Virus record (IMG/VR): IMGVR_UViG_3300017963_000310
Location: 1 to 57,032 of that record
Source: a virus
Strand: one strand, 5' to 3'
Length of the DNA: 57,032 nt
Every line of letters begins with the position of its first letter. The stretch's first letter is position 1. The position numbers were made by a program, and so were the translations under genes. Under the pieces are notes generated by a model. It was not told the DNA's origin. It ran no database searches and saw nothing but the letters and a program-made list of their open reading frames with translations. This document shows, piece by piece, positions 16,277 through 22,769 of this stretch.

Positions 16277-16369
16277 TCCCCAATCTTTAGGGGGTCGGCG
16301 CAAGACCCCTAAGCTTTAGGGGGTTGACCTCCTAAAGCCTGGGGGGTTGACCTCCTAAGCCTTAGGGGG
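16277..16369. repeat. Cluster of CCTAA/TTAGG hairpins
   Basis: Several short inverted repeats of the type CCCCTAAGCTTTAGGGG follow each other, separated by copies of TTGACCTCCTAA. They lie between the 3' end of the gene at 16362 (which they slightly overlap) and promoter E. Perhaps transcript-end hairpins that have multiplied and displaced the operator. Confidence 0.65.
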
Positions 16370-16673
16370 CTAGCAGGTCGTCCAGGTCGGGCATGCCTCG
16401 CGGGACCCAGTACAGCAGCATAGTGCAGTCAGTCTCGCCACGCAGCTCGGCGGGCAAGCTGTCCAGGATCGATAGGTAGGTCTGGGTGTTGGGGTGGTAG
16501 GCTTCGGTGCCGCCAGCGGCGGTCAAGCCAGCCGCTAGGGCTTCCAGGCTTACAATGGCGGTGGGCAGCTGGTAGCCCTCGTTGAACACGCCATCGGGCG
16601 TGCCGCGGGCGATGTAGACTTCGCTCTCGGGGTCCATGGCTTGCAGTGCGGTGATCAGCTCTTTAACCTTCAT
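16362..16673 (-). CDS. Accessory protein MKVKELITALQ type
   Basis: 103 residues. The opening MKVKELITALQAMDPESEVYIA is typical of small phage proteins found in many genomes (regulator-of-metabolism-like, function unknown). Start at 16673 with AGGAGG upstream. Second gene of the promoter F unit, after the 64-residue gene; a GC hairpin (16723-16742) lies between them. Confidence 0.8.
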   Translation of the reverse strand: MKVKELITALQAMDPESEVYIARGTPDGVFNEGYQLPTAIVSLEALAAGLTAAGGTEAYHPNTQTYLSILDSLPAELRGETDCTMLLYWVPRGMPDLDDLLAP

Positions 16674-16722
16674 GGTGTGCCCTCCTGGGCTCGGGGCTTG
16701 CGCCCTCGATGTGATAGGGGTG

Positions 16723-16742
16723 CCCGGGGCTTGCGCCCCGGG
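16723..16742. other. Perfect 8-bp GC hairpin
   Basis: CCCGGGGC, 4 nt, GCCCCGGG between two minus-strand genes. No T-run. Confidence 0.5.
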
Positions 16743-16750
16743 CGGCTGCC

Positions 16751-16945
16751 CTAGGGCAGCCATTCGTGCTTGTACGGCGAGAAGACTTTGGTCATGCTGG
16801 TCATGCCGGACACCAGGTAGCGGAAAAAGCCAGGGCCGGTGCTGTCAGTGTCAGTCACCACGACCAACGTCCAGGACTTGGTGCCCTTTTCGCGGACCAG
16901 GATCACCTGGCCAACTCGGGGGGTGCGCTTGCGGGTGTTGCTCAT
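16751..16945 (-). CDS. Small beta-rich accessory protein, paralogue of the next
   Basis: 64 residues: GQVILVREKGTKSWTLVVVTD, then a GFFRYLVSG strand and FSPYKHEWLP. It aligns by eye with the 68-residue protein at 17035-17241 over nearly its whole length (QVI-VR, W-LV-V, FRY-V-G, F-P-EW). AGGAGG upstream; start chosen at 16945 since the longer frame runs into promoter F. Function unknown; a small barrel fold is likely. Confidence 0.82.
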   Translation of the reverse strand: MSNTRKRTPRVGQVILVREKGTKSWTLVVVTDTDSTGPGFFRYLVSGMTSMTKVFSPYKHEWLP

Positions 16946-16987
16946 CGTGTGCCCTCCTGGGCTGCTAGTGCGCTCAACTATACTTCT

Positions 16988-17033
16988 ATTATACCACACC
17001 TTGGGCTTCGTGTCAATAGTACTCTGGTACTAT
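16988..17033 (-). promoter_or_regulatory. Promoter F with GTAC-N4-GTAC operator
   Basis: TTGACA (17011-17016), 17 bp, TATAAT (16988-16993), dyad at 17016-17033. It sits immediately downstream of the stop codon of the next cassette. Confidence 0.92.
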
Positions 17034-17034
17034 G

Positions 17035-17241
17035 TCACTCGTTCGACATGAAAACCGGCCCGTGGCGTAGGTCCTTCCACTCCATCAGGCCGGGCACGAA
17101 CGTGCGCTCCTCGGGCTGGGCTCCTAGCACCCGGTACCGGAACCAGCCGTCCGGGTCCACGTGCACGACCAGGACCAGGTCCCACAGGATGCGGCCCTGA
17201 TCGCGCACGAAGATCACCTGGTACTGCTGCAGCGTGTCCAT
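17035..17241 (-). CDS. Small beta-rich accessory protein, paralogue of the previous
   Basis: 68 residues, MDTLQQYQVIFVRDQGRILW..., the duplicate of the 16751 gene. The start at 17241 is the only well-placed ATG, with a modest GTGAGG site; it is 7 bp downstream of the gene at 17249, so probably coupled to it. Confidence 0.8.
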   Translation of the reverse strand: MDTLQQYQVIFVRDQGRILWDLVLVVHVDPDGWFRYRVLGAQPEERTFVPGLMEWKDLRHGPVFMSNE

Positions 17242-17248
17242 GGCGGCC

Positions 17249-17875
17249 TCACTCCCGGGCCGATCGGGTGGCGACAGGCAGCCCGCGGTACAACACCTGG
17301 GCAGGGTCGAAGGGCCGAGGCTCGGGCAGGACCCGGTACACCATGCGGTAGGTGCGGGCTTTGTAGCCACGGATGTGGCGTAGCTTTTGTAGCCGCGGGT
17401 CCTGCCGGATGATGTGAAAGGCGGTGCCGTGCCGGTGTGGGCCCTCGACCACTACTACCACTATGTCCTTGCGGGTGAAAGCCTGGACTACGCCCTCGAA
17501 CCCGCAGGTAGCATACGCGTGCGCAATCCGCTGCGCGCGGCCCTCGACGGTGTCCCGGTAGGGCTGGCAGTCGAGGTTGGGCAACCTATAGCCGATCTCG
17601 ACCCAAGTGTTGTCGACGTCAACGATGTCAGTCTCGATGTCCAGCGCTTTGCGCAGCGCGTGGCATACGGACGAGTAGAAATCCTGTCCGATGTCGGGGC
17701 TGCCGTCCGGGGTGTTCCAGCGATCGAAGCTCAGAACGATGTGATCAGCTTCGACGTGCTCGGGCCATACCTCAAAGCGCCCCCAGTCGCCCTCGGCTGC
17801 GCCCTGTTCCTGGACCTGGACACAAATCTCGAAGAGCATGGCTTCCAGCTCGTGCAGAGTCGTATCTTTAAGCAT
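17249..17875 (-). CDS. Accessory protein, unknown, 208 residues
   Basis: Mixed alpha/beta protein without recognised family. The first half is acidic with strands (HIVLSFDRW), the second basic with several strands (IVVVVVEGPHRHGTAF) and ends in a loop-rich tail. Start at 17875 with AGGAGG upstream. It follows the 17904 gene after a short GGGGC hairpin and lacks its own promoter. Confidence 0.82.
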   Translation of the reverse strand: MLKDTTLHELEAMLFEICVQVQEQGAAEGDWGRFEVWPEHVEADHIVLSFDRWNTPDGSPDIGQDFYSSVCHALRKALDIETDIVDVDNTWVEIGYRLPNLDCQPYRDTVEGRAQRIAHAYATCGFEGVVQAFTRKDIVVVVVEGPHRHGTAFHIIRQDPRLQKLRHIRGYKARTYRMVYRVLPEPRPFDPAQVLYRGLPVATRSARE

Positions 17876-17903
17876 AGTGTTGTCCTCCTGGGACTGTGGG
17901 GCC

Positions 17904-18155
17904 TTAGCCCCAGCGGATGATAGTGGCTTGCTCGGTCCGGAGGTCAACCCCGCCCCCGCGCTGGATCACGCCGTCCCAGAAGCCGGTGATCACGTAGCCG
18001 TTGCTACGCTCTACCGTCAGCTGGCGCTGGTTGTGTTCCACCAGCAGGATCGTGCCGATGGGCAGCTTGCCTCGGCACCAGCCGGGCTGCCCCTCTTCCA
18101 AGAACGCTTGCGCGTCCTGGGGGAGTTCGGGGCTGGTCGTGCGCTGGGTTGTCAT
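17904..18155 (-). CDS. Small accessory protein, unknown
   Basis: 83 residues; PIGTILLVEHNQRQLTVERSNGYVITGFWDG looks like a small beta-barrel. Start at 18155 with GAGGAGGG upstream. First gene behind promoter G. Confidence 0.8.
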   Translation of the reverse strand: MTTQRTTSPELPQDAQAFLEEGQPGWCRGKLPIGTILLVEHNQRQLTVERSNGYVITGFWDGVIQRGGGVDLRTEQATIIRWG

Positions 18156-18210
18156 CGGGTCCCTCCTCGGGAGCCTGGTGGACGATGCGGGGTGCCCGTC
18201 CTCATTTTCT

Positions 18211-18256
18211 ATTATACCACATCTTGGGCCTCGTGTCAATAGTACTCTGGTACTAT
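18211..18256 (-). promoter_or_regulatory. Promoter G with GTAC-N4-GTAC operator
   Basis: TTGACA (18234-18239), 17 bp, TATAAT (18211-18216), dyad at 18239-18256. The operator overlaps the 3' end of the upstream gene and encodes its last residues. Confidence 0.92.
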
Positions 18257-18637
18257 ATCGGGGTCGGGTGGCATGATCTGGCACTGGTGCAGATAAGTGC
18301 GGCGTGCGCGTACTGCGGCGGGATAGTCTTCGAAGGGACCAGCTACCCGATGCCACCCGGCCAGCGGCGCGGTGGATAGGATGCAGTTATGCCGTCCGAC
18401 ATGTTCCTCTTCACTACCGGCCCGTCGCAACACCAGCCAGCCCTCGCTTAACAGGCTGGCGGCCACGTATAACCGCTCAGTGCCGTGTGGGTGGGTGCGG
18501 GCCTCTTCCTGGTTGAAGTCGTCCGCTAAGCGCAGCGCCTCCTCTTCGGACGAGCACACCGCGCTAACAACGGGGGTTACCCGGTGGCCAAGCGGGTTAG
18601 CGTAGCGTCCGATGCGGGCTACGATCCAGCAAATCAT
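18236..18637 (-). CDS. Accessory protein, C-terminus encoded by an operator
   Basis: 133 residues, family not recognised. SSEEEALRLADDFNQEEA followed by RLYVAASLLSEGWLVLRRAGSE suggests a small alpha/beta fold. RBS AGGAGG before ATG 18637. The last residues DIVPEYY and the stop codon are read from the operator and -35 region of promoter G, so the coding end and the control site have become one sequence. Confidence 0.82.
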   Translation of the reverse strand: MICWIVARIGRYANPLGHRVTPVVSAVCSSEEEALRLADDFNQEEARTHPHGTERLYVAASLLSEGWLVLRRAGSEEEHVGRHNCILSTAPLAGWHRVAGPFEDYPAAVRARRTYLHQCQIMPPDPDIVPEYY

Positions 18638-18653
18638 AGGGTCCTCCTAACAG

Positions 18654-18676
18654 ACCCGGGCCACTAGGGCCCGGGT
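18654..18676. other. GC hairpin between accessory genes
   Basis: Arms ACCCGGGCC and GGCCCGGGT (9 bp) with a 5-nt loop, between the genes at 18637 and 18685. No T-run. Confidence 0.5.
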
Positions 18677-18684
18677 GGGTGTCA

Positions 18685-18894
18685 CTACGTGCGCCATTCA
18701 GGCGAACGCTCAAAGGTGGGCGCGGGGATCGGCGGTACATCGCCGCGGGCCATCCGGTGCGCGTGATCCAGGCAGTAGTGGCCTGGGATAGGGGTGGGAT
18801 TGGAGCAGCCGGGCCACTGGCACGGGTTCCAATCTTTGCGGGGCTGCTGGTCGGGCAGCTGGCTATAGTTCGGGTTAACCACCTTACGGGACAT
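18685..18894 (-). CDS. Small zinc-binding accessory protein
   Basis: 69 residues. CQWPGC, 9 residues, HYCLDH (residues about 26-46) gives a Cys/His zinc site as in small phage HNH-like or zinc-knuckle proteins; it lacks a clear nuclease core. RBS GAGGAGG before ATG 18894. It lies just after an intrinsic terminator, so its expression depends on read-through or an unseen promoter. Confidence 0.78.
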   Translation of the reverse strand: MSRKVVNPNYSQLPDQQPRKDWNPCQWPGCSNPTPIPGHYCLDHAHRMARGDVPPIPAPTFERSPEWRT

Positions 18895-18925
18895 ACAAAA
18901 TCCTCCTCTCACCTAACCGGACGGT

Positions 18926-18947
18926 AAAAAGGGCGGCGGGGCCGCCC
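18926..18947 (-). terminator. Intrinsic terminator of the tRNA-like RNA
   Basis: On the minus strand GGGCGGC CCC GCCGCCC followed directly by TTTTT: a textbook rho-independent terminator, the only one of this form I found in the left arm. It follows the tRNA-like CCA end by 9 nt. Confidence 0.9.
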
Positions 18948-18956
18948 TGTAATGCG

Positions 18957-19068
18957 TGGTGGACGTGCCCGGAGTTGAACCGGGGTCTTGATCACGGGTG
19001 GTGGGCTGCGGGGTGTTGTGTGTCAGCGGCTGCAGCCCGCCCATGCCAATCGATGGCCTGTCACGCCC
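18957..19068 (-). ncRNA. tRNA/tmRNA-like 3' domain with encoded CCA
   Basis: On the minus strand the 3' end shows a five-pair T arm (CCCGG, loop TTCAACT, CCGGG), then the 7-nt acceptor strand CACGTCC, discriminator A and CCA (18957-18959). A matching acceptor 5' strand GGGCGTG lies at 19062-19068, seven pairs with one G-U, giving about 112 nt in total. Between them a D arm and anticodon arm of normal form cannot be drawn; a GGGCTGC/GCAGCCC stem is there instead. The strong terminator downstream argues for a real RNA. Options: a decayed or unusual tRNA, a tmRNA-like molecule, or an attachment-site remnant. Coordinates of the 5' end are uncertain. Confidence 0.5.
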
Positions 19069-19571
19069 TACGAAAGCGCTTGGATCAGCTCGTCGATGTT
19101 GCATTCCTGGCTGCCCAGGTAGTGGTGGTTCTGGCTGGCGCACATCTCGAGCGTGGGCAGGATGTAGGCCCGGGCGCGGCCTTGCTCCTCGGTGCCTTGG
19201 GTAGCCTGCTGGATCAGCCCGATGGCTGACAGTAGGTGATCGCGCGCTTCTTCCAGCTGCAGCACGCGCTCGTCCCGCTCATGCTGGGCTACGGCTTCGG
19301 CATGCAGCTCAATCTCGGCAGCGACGAGGTCCACACCATAGACCCATATCATCCAGTGACTGAGGGGGCTTTCTCGGTTCTCCAACCAGACCAGCCGGAC
19401 ATCGCCGTCCAATGTCTGGGTCAGCTGGCGGTAGTCCTCACGTGTGCCGTCCGTCTTGATGTAGAAGTAGATAAACGGGCCACACTGGGTCATGCGCTGC
19501 ACGACGGCGTACTCGCGGGTGTTATATTCCTCAACAATGTCTTGCGCGTGAGTGTCGATGTCGATGGTCAT
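19068..19571 (-). CDS. Accessory protein with helical C-terminal half
   Basis: 167 residues. The first half is alpha/beta (YAVVQRMTQCGPFIYFYIKTDGTREDYRQ marks residues 22-50), the second a charged helix pair (HAEAVAQHERDERVLQLEEARDHLL). No family recognised. RBS AGGAGG before ATG; promoter H upstream. Its stop codon touches the proposed 5' end of the tRNA-like RNA, so both would lie on one transcript. Confidence 0.82.
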   Translation of the reverse strand: MTIDIDTHAQDIVEEYNTREYAVVQRMTQCGPFIYFYIKTDGTREDYRQLTQTLDGDVRLVWLENRESPLSHWMIWVYGVDLVAAEIELHAEAVAQHERDERVLQLEEARDHLLSAIGLIQQATQGTEEQGRARAYILPTLEMCASQNHHYLGSQECNIDELIQALS

Positions 19572-19607
19572 GCGATGCCTCCTGGGCTAGTGTTTAATCG
19601 TACTTCC

Positions 19608-19653
19608 ATTATACCACGCCTTGCGTCTCGTGTCAATAGTACTCTGGTACTAT
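19608..19653 (-). promoter_or_regulatory. Promoter H with GTAC-N4-GTAC operator
   Basis: TTGACA (19631-19636), 17 bp, TATAAT (19608-19613), dyad at 19636-19653 overlapping the stop codon of the gene upstream. Confidence 0.92.
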
Positions 19654-19952
19654 ATCGAGTTGGCATACTTGCGCGACCAGGGGCTGCGCGCGGCAACACG
19701 CCACCGACGCAGGTCGCCGGTGATGCGGCGCATCTCCCGCGCGAGTTCTACCAGGTCGTAGTAGCGGCTGGCGGAGGGGTGCCACAGGGCACTGTCGGGC
19801 GCGCGTTGGTGTAGCACCAGACGATAGGCCCGGTCCTCTGGCCCTAACCAGACCGGGTGCACATAGGCCCAGGTGTTGGTGTCTTCGTACTCCAGGGCAT
19901 ACGCGCCCTGGGGGTGGTCTAGATACTTGCCGATGCGAGTGGTGGGCGGCAT
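19650..19952 (-). CDS. Accessory protein, paralogue of the 20204 gene
   Basis: 100 residues. YLDHPQGAYALEYEDTNTWAYVHPVW and the following YRLVLHQRAPDSALWHP match the protein at 20204-20521 almost position by position. No family known to me. Its end is encoded by operator H. It ends the unit that starts at promoter I. Confidence 0.82.
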   Translation of the reverse strand: MPPTTRIGKYLDHPQGAYALEYEDTNTWAYVHPVWLGPEDRAYRLVLHQRAPDSALWHPSASRYYDLVELAREMRRITGDLRRWRVAARSPWSRKYANSI

Positions 19953-19956
19953 GCTG

Positions 19957-20199
19957 TTACTCCTTGGTGACGGCGATTAGCCGCAGCACGTATAGCTCTT
20001 GGACTCGGTCGATGGCAATCGTAGTTAACGTAAACTGGCCGATGGTTAGCCTCTCACTCGTGCACAGCAGGTCACTGCTGCCGCGCAGGTAGTGTACGAC
20101 GTCAAACGACGCCAGGGTGTACGGCGACACGCCTATCCAATGGTACTCGTACTGGTCAAGGTCGGGATAGTAGGTCACCCGGATGGTGGAGTACCGCAT
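19957..20199 (-). CDS. Small beta-rich accessory protein
   Basis: 80 residues, MRYSTIRVTYYPDLDQYEYHW..., strand-rich, no family recognised. Start at 20199 with AAGGGTG upstream; 5 bp after the preceding gene, which suggests coupling. It separates the two paralogues on either side. Confidence 0.78.
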   Translation of the reverse strand: MRYSTIRVTYYPDLDQYEYHWIGVSPYTLASFDVVHYLRGSSDLLCTSERLTIGQFTLTTIAIDRVQELYVLRLIAVTKE

Positions 20200-20203
20200 G
20201 CCG

Positions 20204-20521
20204 TCACCCTTCCGGCCAGGGGCCATAGTGTAGGATGCAGGACGAGGGGCGCAGCACCGGCTTCCAGAGGTCCAGGTCTGGGACCAGGTCGCGCATCGCA
20301 CGCGTGACCTCCTGCAGCGTGCGGTGCCGGGTGTCTTGCACTGGGTCCCAGATGTTGGTGCCAGGCACGCGACGGTTGTGCACTAAGCGGTACAACCGTT
20401 CTCCCGAGTGCGGCAGGACGGGGTGCGCGTAGGCCCACAGGTCCGGGTCCTTGTACTGTAGGCCGTACCGGCTGGAGGGGTTGTCTAGCCAGGTGCGAAA
20501 GCGAACCGGGTAGTCATCCAT
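20204..20521 (-). CDS. Accessory protein, paralogue of the 19650 gene
   Basis: 105 residues: WLDNPSSRYGLQYKDPDLWAYAHPVL, YRLVHNRRVPGTNIWDP. Together with the 19650 product it forms a duplicated pair within 600 bp, suggesting tandem duplication followed by insertion of the 80-residue gene. It overlaps the upstream gene by 8 bp. Confidence 0.82.
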   Translation of the reverse strand: MDDYPVRFRTWLDNPSSRYGLQYKDPDLWAYAHPVLPHSGERLYRLVHNRRVPGTNIWDPVQDTRHRTLQEVTRAMRDLVPDLDLWKPVLRPSSCILHYGPWPEG

Positions 20522-20804
20522 GGCGCGGGCTCTGGTAGTATGCTAACCGCTCGTAGAGGCGCTGGCGCTCGGAGCGCGTGAAGCCGCCCCGAGCTAGAAA
20601 GTCCTCGTTGTAGCCGCGCAGCAGATCAACAAAGGCCTGGGCCAGCTCCCATTCGTGCTGGTCCCACAGGTAGCGCAAGATGCGACCCGTGCGCCAGGAT
20701 ACCGCGGGCAGCAGGGTGTCCAGCCGTTGCATGACCTCGGGGTCTCGTTGACGTAAACGCTGCTCGATGGTCGGGCAGATCACGCTAGTCTGGGGGTGCA
20801 GCAT
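20514..20804 (-). CDS. Small helical accessory protein
   Basis: 96 residues, helical and rich in Arg and aromatic residues; no family recognised. Overlaps the upstream gene by 20 bp, hence probable translational coupling. Confidence 0.78.
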   Translation of the reverse strand: MLHPQTSVICPTIEQRLRQRDPEVMQRLDTLLPAVSWRTGRILRYLWDQHEWELAQAFVDLLRGYNEDFLARGGFTRSERQRLYERLAYYQSPRHG

Positions 20805-21072
20805 CGGAGACCTCCAAGAGCGCAGCCAACACCATGTGCCCCGCCTCGGTCAGCTGGTAGCGGTTGCCCGGCAAACGCTCAACCAGCCTACGCCGCAGCA
20901 GTGTCGACCACAACTGGGTAATGGCGCTGGGCGGGGGTGGCAAATACGGACCGGGCACCGACTCTTCGCCCTGGAACGAGCGCACAATGTGCCGCTCGTC
21001 GGGGGACATATCACGCAGCGCCCAGAACGCGACTAGCTCGTCCTTGTTCATCTTGCGCGGTAGCTTAGTCAT
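20785..21072 (-). CDS. Winged-helix-like small protein
   Basis: 95 residues. SAITQLWSTLLRRRLVERLPGNRYQLTEAGHMVLAALLE (residues about 48-86, quoted as position marker in parts: LLRRRLVERL, RYQLTEAGHMVL) follows the pattern of the recognition helix and wing of winged-helix regulators. Related endings occur in the proteins at 21065 and 23898. No independent support for DNA binding. Confidence 0.75.
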   Translation of the reverse strand: MTKLPRKMNKDELVAFWALRDMSPDERHIVRSFQGEESVPGPYLPPPPSAITQLWSTLLRRRLVERLPGNRYQLTEAGHMVLAALLEVSDAAPPD

Positions 21073-21598
21073 GCGCCATGACCTCCTGCATCACCACGGT
21101 CAGCACCTCGCGGCCCAACGGGGTAATGCGGTACCGGGCGGTCAGCCAGTCTTCGTTCCAGGCCTTGGTGATGACGCCAGCCCGCAGCATGGCTTCCAGC
21201 GCGGGTCGGGTGGGCTGGGGGGTGTGGGTCGGGCTGTTGACGTCGATACCGCTTAGGCTGGTCTGGTTGAGGTAGAAACCTTGCAACAGCAGGTTGTGGG
21301 CCAGCGGCGGCAAGGCCTCGTAGGCAGCCACCGGGCCCAACTCACCCGCGGGCGGGTCGTTGCGGCTAGCGAACTCGGGGTCCAGGCGACGCTCTAAGAC
21401 ATCCACCCGGGCCATCACGCGGCGCTGTAGCTCACGCCGGTACTCGGGGGACAGGACGGTGTCGTGCAGCTCCTTGCGCATGGCGGCGATCGGAAAGTAA
21501 CGCGGCCCGGTACTGTCCGGGTGGTTACGCCAAGAGAAGATGCGCCATAACGCTATCGAGCGGGCGTGACGGCAGACAAAACGATTAGCAGGGGTCAT
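21065..21598 (-). CDS. Winged-helix-like accessory protein
   Basis: 177 residues. The C-terminal 45 residues (MLRAGVITKAWNEDW, ARYRITPLGREVL) resemble the wing region of the 20785 protein; the N-terminal part has a helical segment with many Arg. Start at 21598 with AAGGAGAG upstream and promoter I beyond it. First gene of its unit; a regulatory role is possible. Confidence 0.8.
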   Translation of the reverse strand: MTPANRFVCRHARSIALWRIFSWRNHPDSTGPRYFPIAAMRKELHDTVLSPEYRRELQRRVMARVDVLERRLDPEFASRNDPPAGELGPVAAYEALPPLAHNLLLQGFYLNQTSLSGIDVNSPTHTPQPTRPALEAMLRAGVITKAWNEDWLTARYRITPLGREVLTVVMQEVMAHD

Positions 21599-21632
21599 GA
21601 TCTTGCTCTCCTTGGTGGTGGTCGGTGTTTTC

Positions 21633-21678
21633 ATTAAACCACGGCTTAGCGCTCGGTGCAATAGTACCCTGGTACTAG
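21633..21678 (-). promoter_or_regulatory. Promoter I with GTAC-N4-GTAC operator
   Basis: TTGCAC (21656-21661), 17 bp, TTTAAT (21633-21638), operator around 21661-21678 (AGTAC CAGG GTACT). The operator lies inside the 3' end of the upstream gene. Confidence 0.85.
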
Positions 21679-21924
21679 GCCATCGCTAGGCTGCCAAGGC
21701 TCGAGGCCCAGGTACTCCACCTGCCAGGTTATGCCCGTCGTGACCCGGTCCCAGGCTAACACAGGCCGACCGGGCCGGTGCCACCAGGCGCGCGGGCGAC
21801 GCCAGCGGTACTGGTAGATGGTAGCCCGCGCGATTTCGCCATCCACTAGGATACGCACGCGGGCGTATGGGCGGCGGTGGGCCTCGATCGGGCCCAGCAG
21901 CAGGTCAAGTAGTCGGCTTAGCAT
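21646..21924 (-). CDS. Small basic accessory protein
   Basis: 92 residues, many Arg and Trp; strand-rich middle (ATIYQYRWRRPRAWW). Unknown family. It overlaps its upstream neighbour by 20 bp and its C-terminus is coded by operator I. Last gene of the long unit from promoter J. Confidence 0.78.
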   Translation of the reverse strand: MLSRLLDLLLGPIEAHRRPYARVRILVDGEIARATIYQYRWRRPRAWWHRPGRPVLAWDRVTTGITWQVEYLGLEPWQPSDGLVPGYYCTER

Positions 21925-22288
21925 GACTCAACCTATCCAGCACGGCACCAGCCAACGCGGCTTCGGTTTCGATCCAAGGGCGCATGTTGGTGTACGCAAT
22001 CAGGGCCCCGTTGGGCGCGGTGCGGGTGATGCGCTCGATGCCGTCAAACCCTTCTTTAGCGATCTGCAGTATAGCGTCGATGTACTCGGCATCGGCGGCC
22101 ACCGGGCGCACCGTATAGATACGCACAGCCGGGTACCAGCCAACTAGATCAAAGTCGTCGATGTCGACGTTAAGCTCGATGACCTTGCAGCCCAGCCAGT
22201 ACAGCCGGAACCAGGTCTTGTGACCTAGCCAGCGCAACAGGCGGGGGATCAGGCCGGGGCGGTGCCCGTATATGATGTTACTTTTCAT
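21905..22288 (-). CDS. Accessory protein, unknown
   Basis: 127 residues. Start at 22288 preceded by GAGGAGC at 10 nt. N-terminal segment basic and aromatic, then IELNVDIDDFDLVGWYPAVRIYTV strands and a helical end. No family recognised. Overlaps its upstream neighbour by 11 bp. Confidence 0.77.
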   Translation of the reverse strand: MKSNIIYGHRPGLIPRLLRWLGHKTWFRLYWLGCKVIELNVDIDDFDLVGWYPAVRIYTVRPVAADAEYIDAILQIAKEGFDGIERITRTAPNGALIAYTNMRPWIETEAALAGAVLDRLSHAKPTT

Positions 22289-22769
22289 CGGTTGTTTGCT
22301 CCTCGGTCGGCTCTTGCGGACCAGAATACAGGTCAAGACTACGGTAAATGGGCGGTATGGGGCGACGCTCGGCGGTTCGCAGCAATAGGGTGTCCCGCGC
22401 GGGGCAATAACCCACTCGCAGCAGCAGATACACGCCCTGGGCGGGGTCCTGGGCAATTAGCTGCTCCAGCTTTACGACGTCCTCAACGATGGATGGAGAC
22501 AGCTCGGGGTAAAAGACCAGCTCGGGCAGTAAGCGCAAGCGGCGTAACCAGCGGGTCTTGCGGCCAGGCTTGAACGAATACGGCGGCACGTACCCGGCCC
22601 GACAGCTAGCAGGACGGAAGATGACCTCGGTTGGCCGGTATACGCAACGGATGGTAGTAGTATGGTTGATCTGCGGCCATTTATCCAGCAGGGCCCCATA
22701 GGCGATCTGGACCACGCGTTCGTGCCAGTCGCCCAACAGTGCGGCGAGTTCCTCGTTACGTCGATGCAT
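22278..22769 (-). CDS. Accessory protein, unknown
   Basis: 163 residues from MHRRNEELAALLGDW. Start at 22769, overlapping the membrane protein stop by 14 bp, with GAGGAAGA upstream. Contains several Arg/Pro-rich loops and an acidic Glu/Thr end (EEQTTDEK). No family recognised. Confidence 0.75.
   Translation of the reverse strand: MHRRNEELAALLGDWHERVVQIAYGALLDKWPQINHTTTIRCVYRPTEVIFRPASCRAGYVPPYSFKPGRKTRWLRRLRLLPELVFYPELSPSIVEDVVKLEQLIAQDPAQGVYLLLRVGYCPARDTLLLRTAERRPIPPIYRSLDLYSGPQEPTEEQTTDEK

Noticed and set aside
18957-19068. Phage attachment site (attP) with tRNA 3' end
   Set aside because: No integrase or excisionase is visible in the window, and an acceptor 5' strand plus terminator suggest an RNA gene; kept as a remote possibility only.
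18913-19143. 76-residue open frame on the minus strand
   Set aside because: Pro/Arg-rich translation crosses the tRNA-like element and terminator and has no ribosome site.
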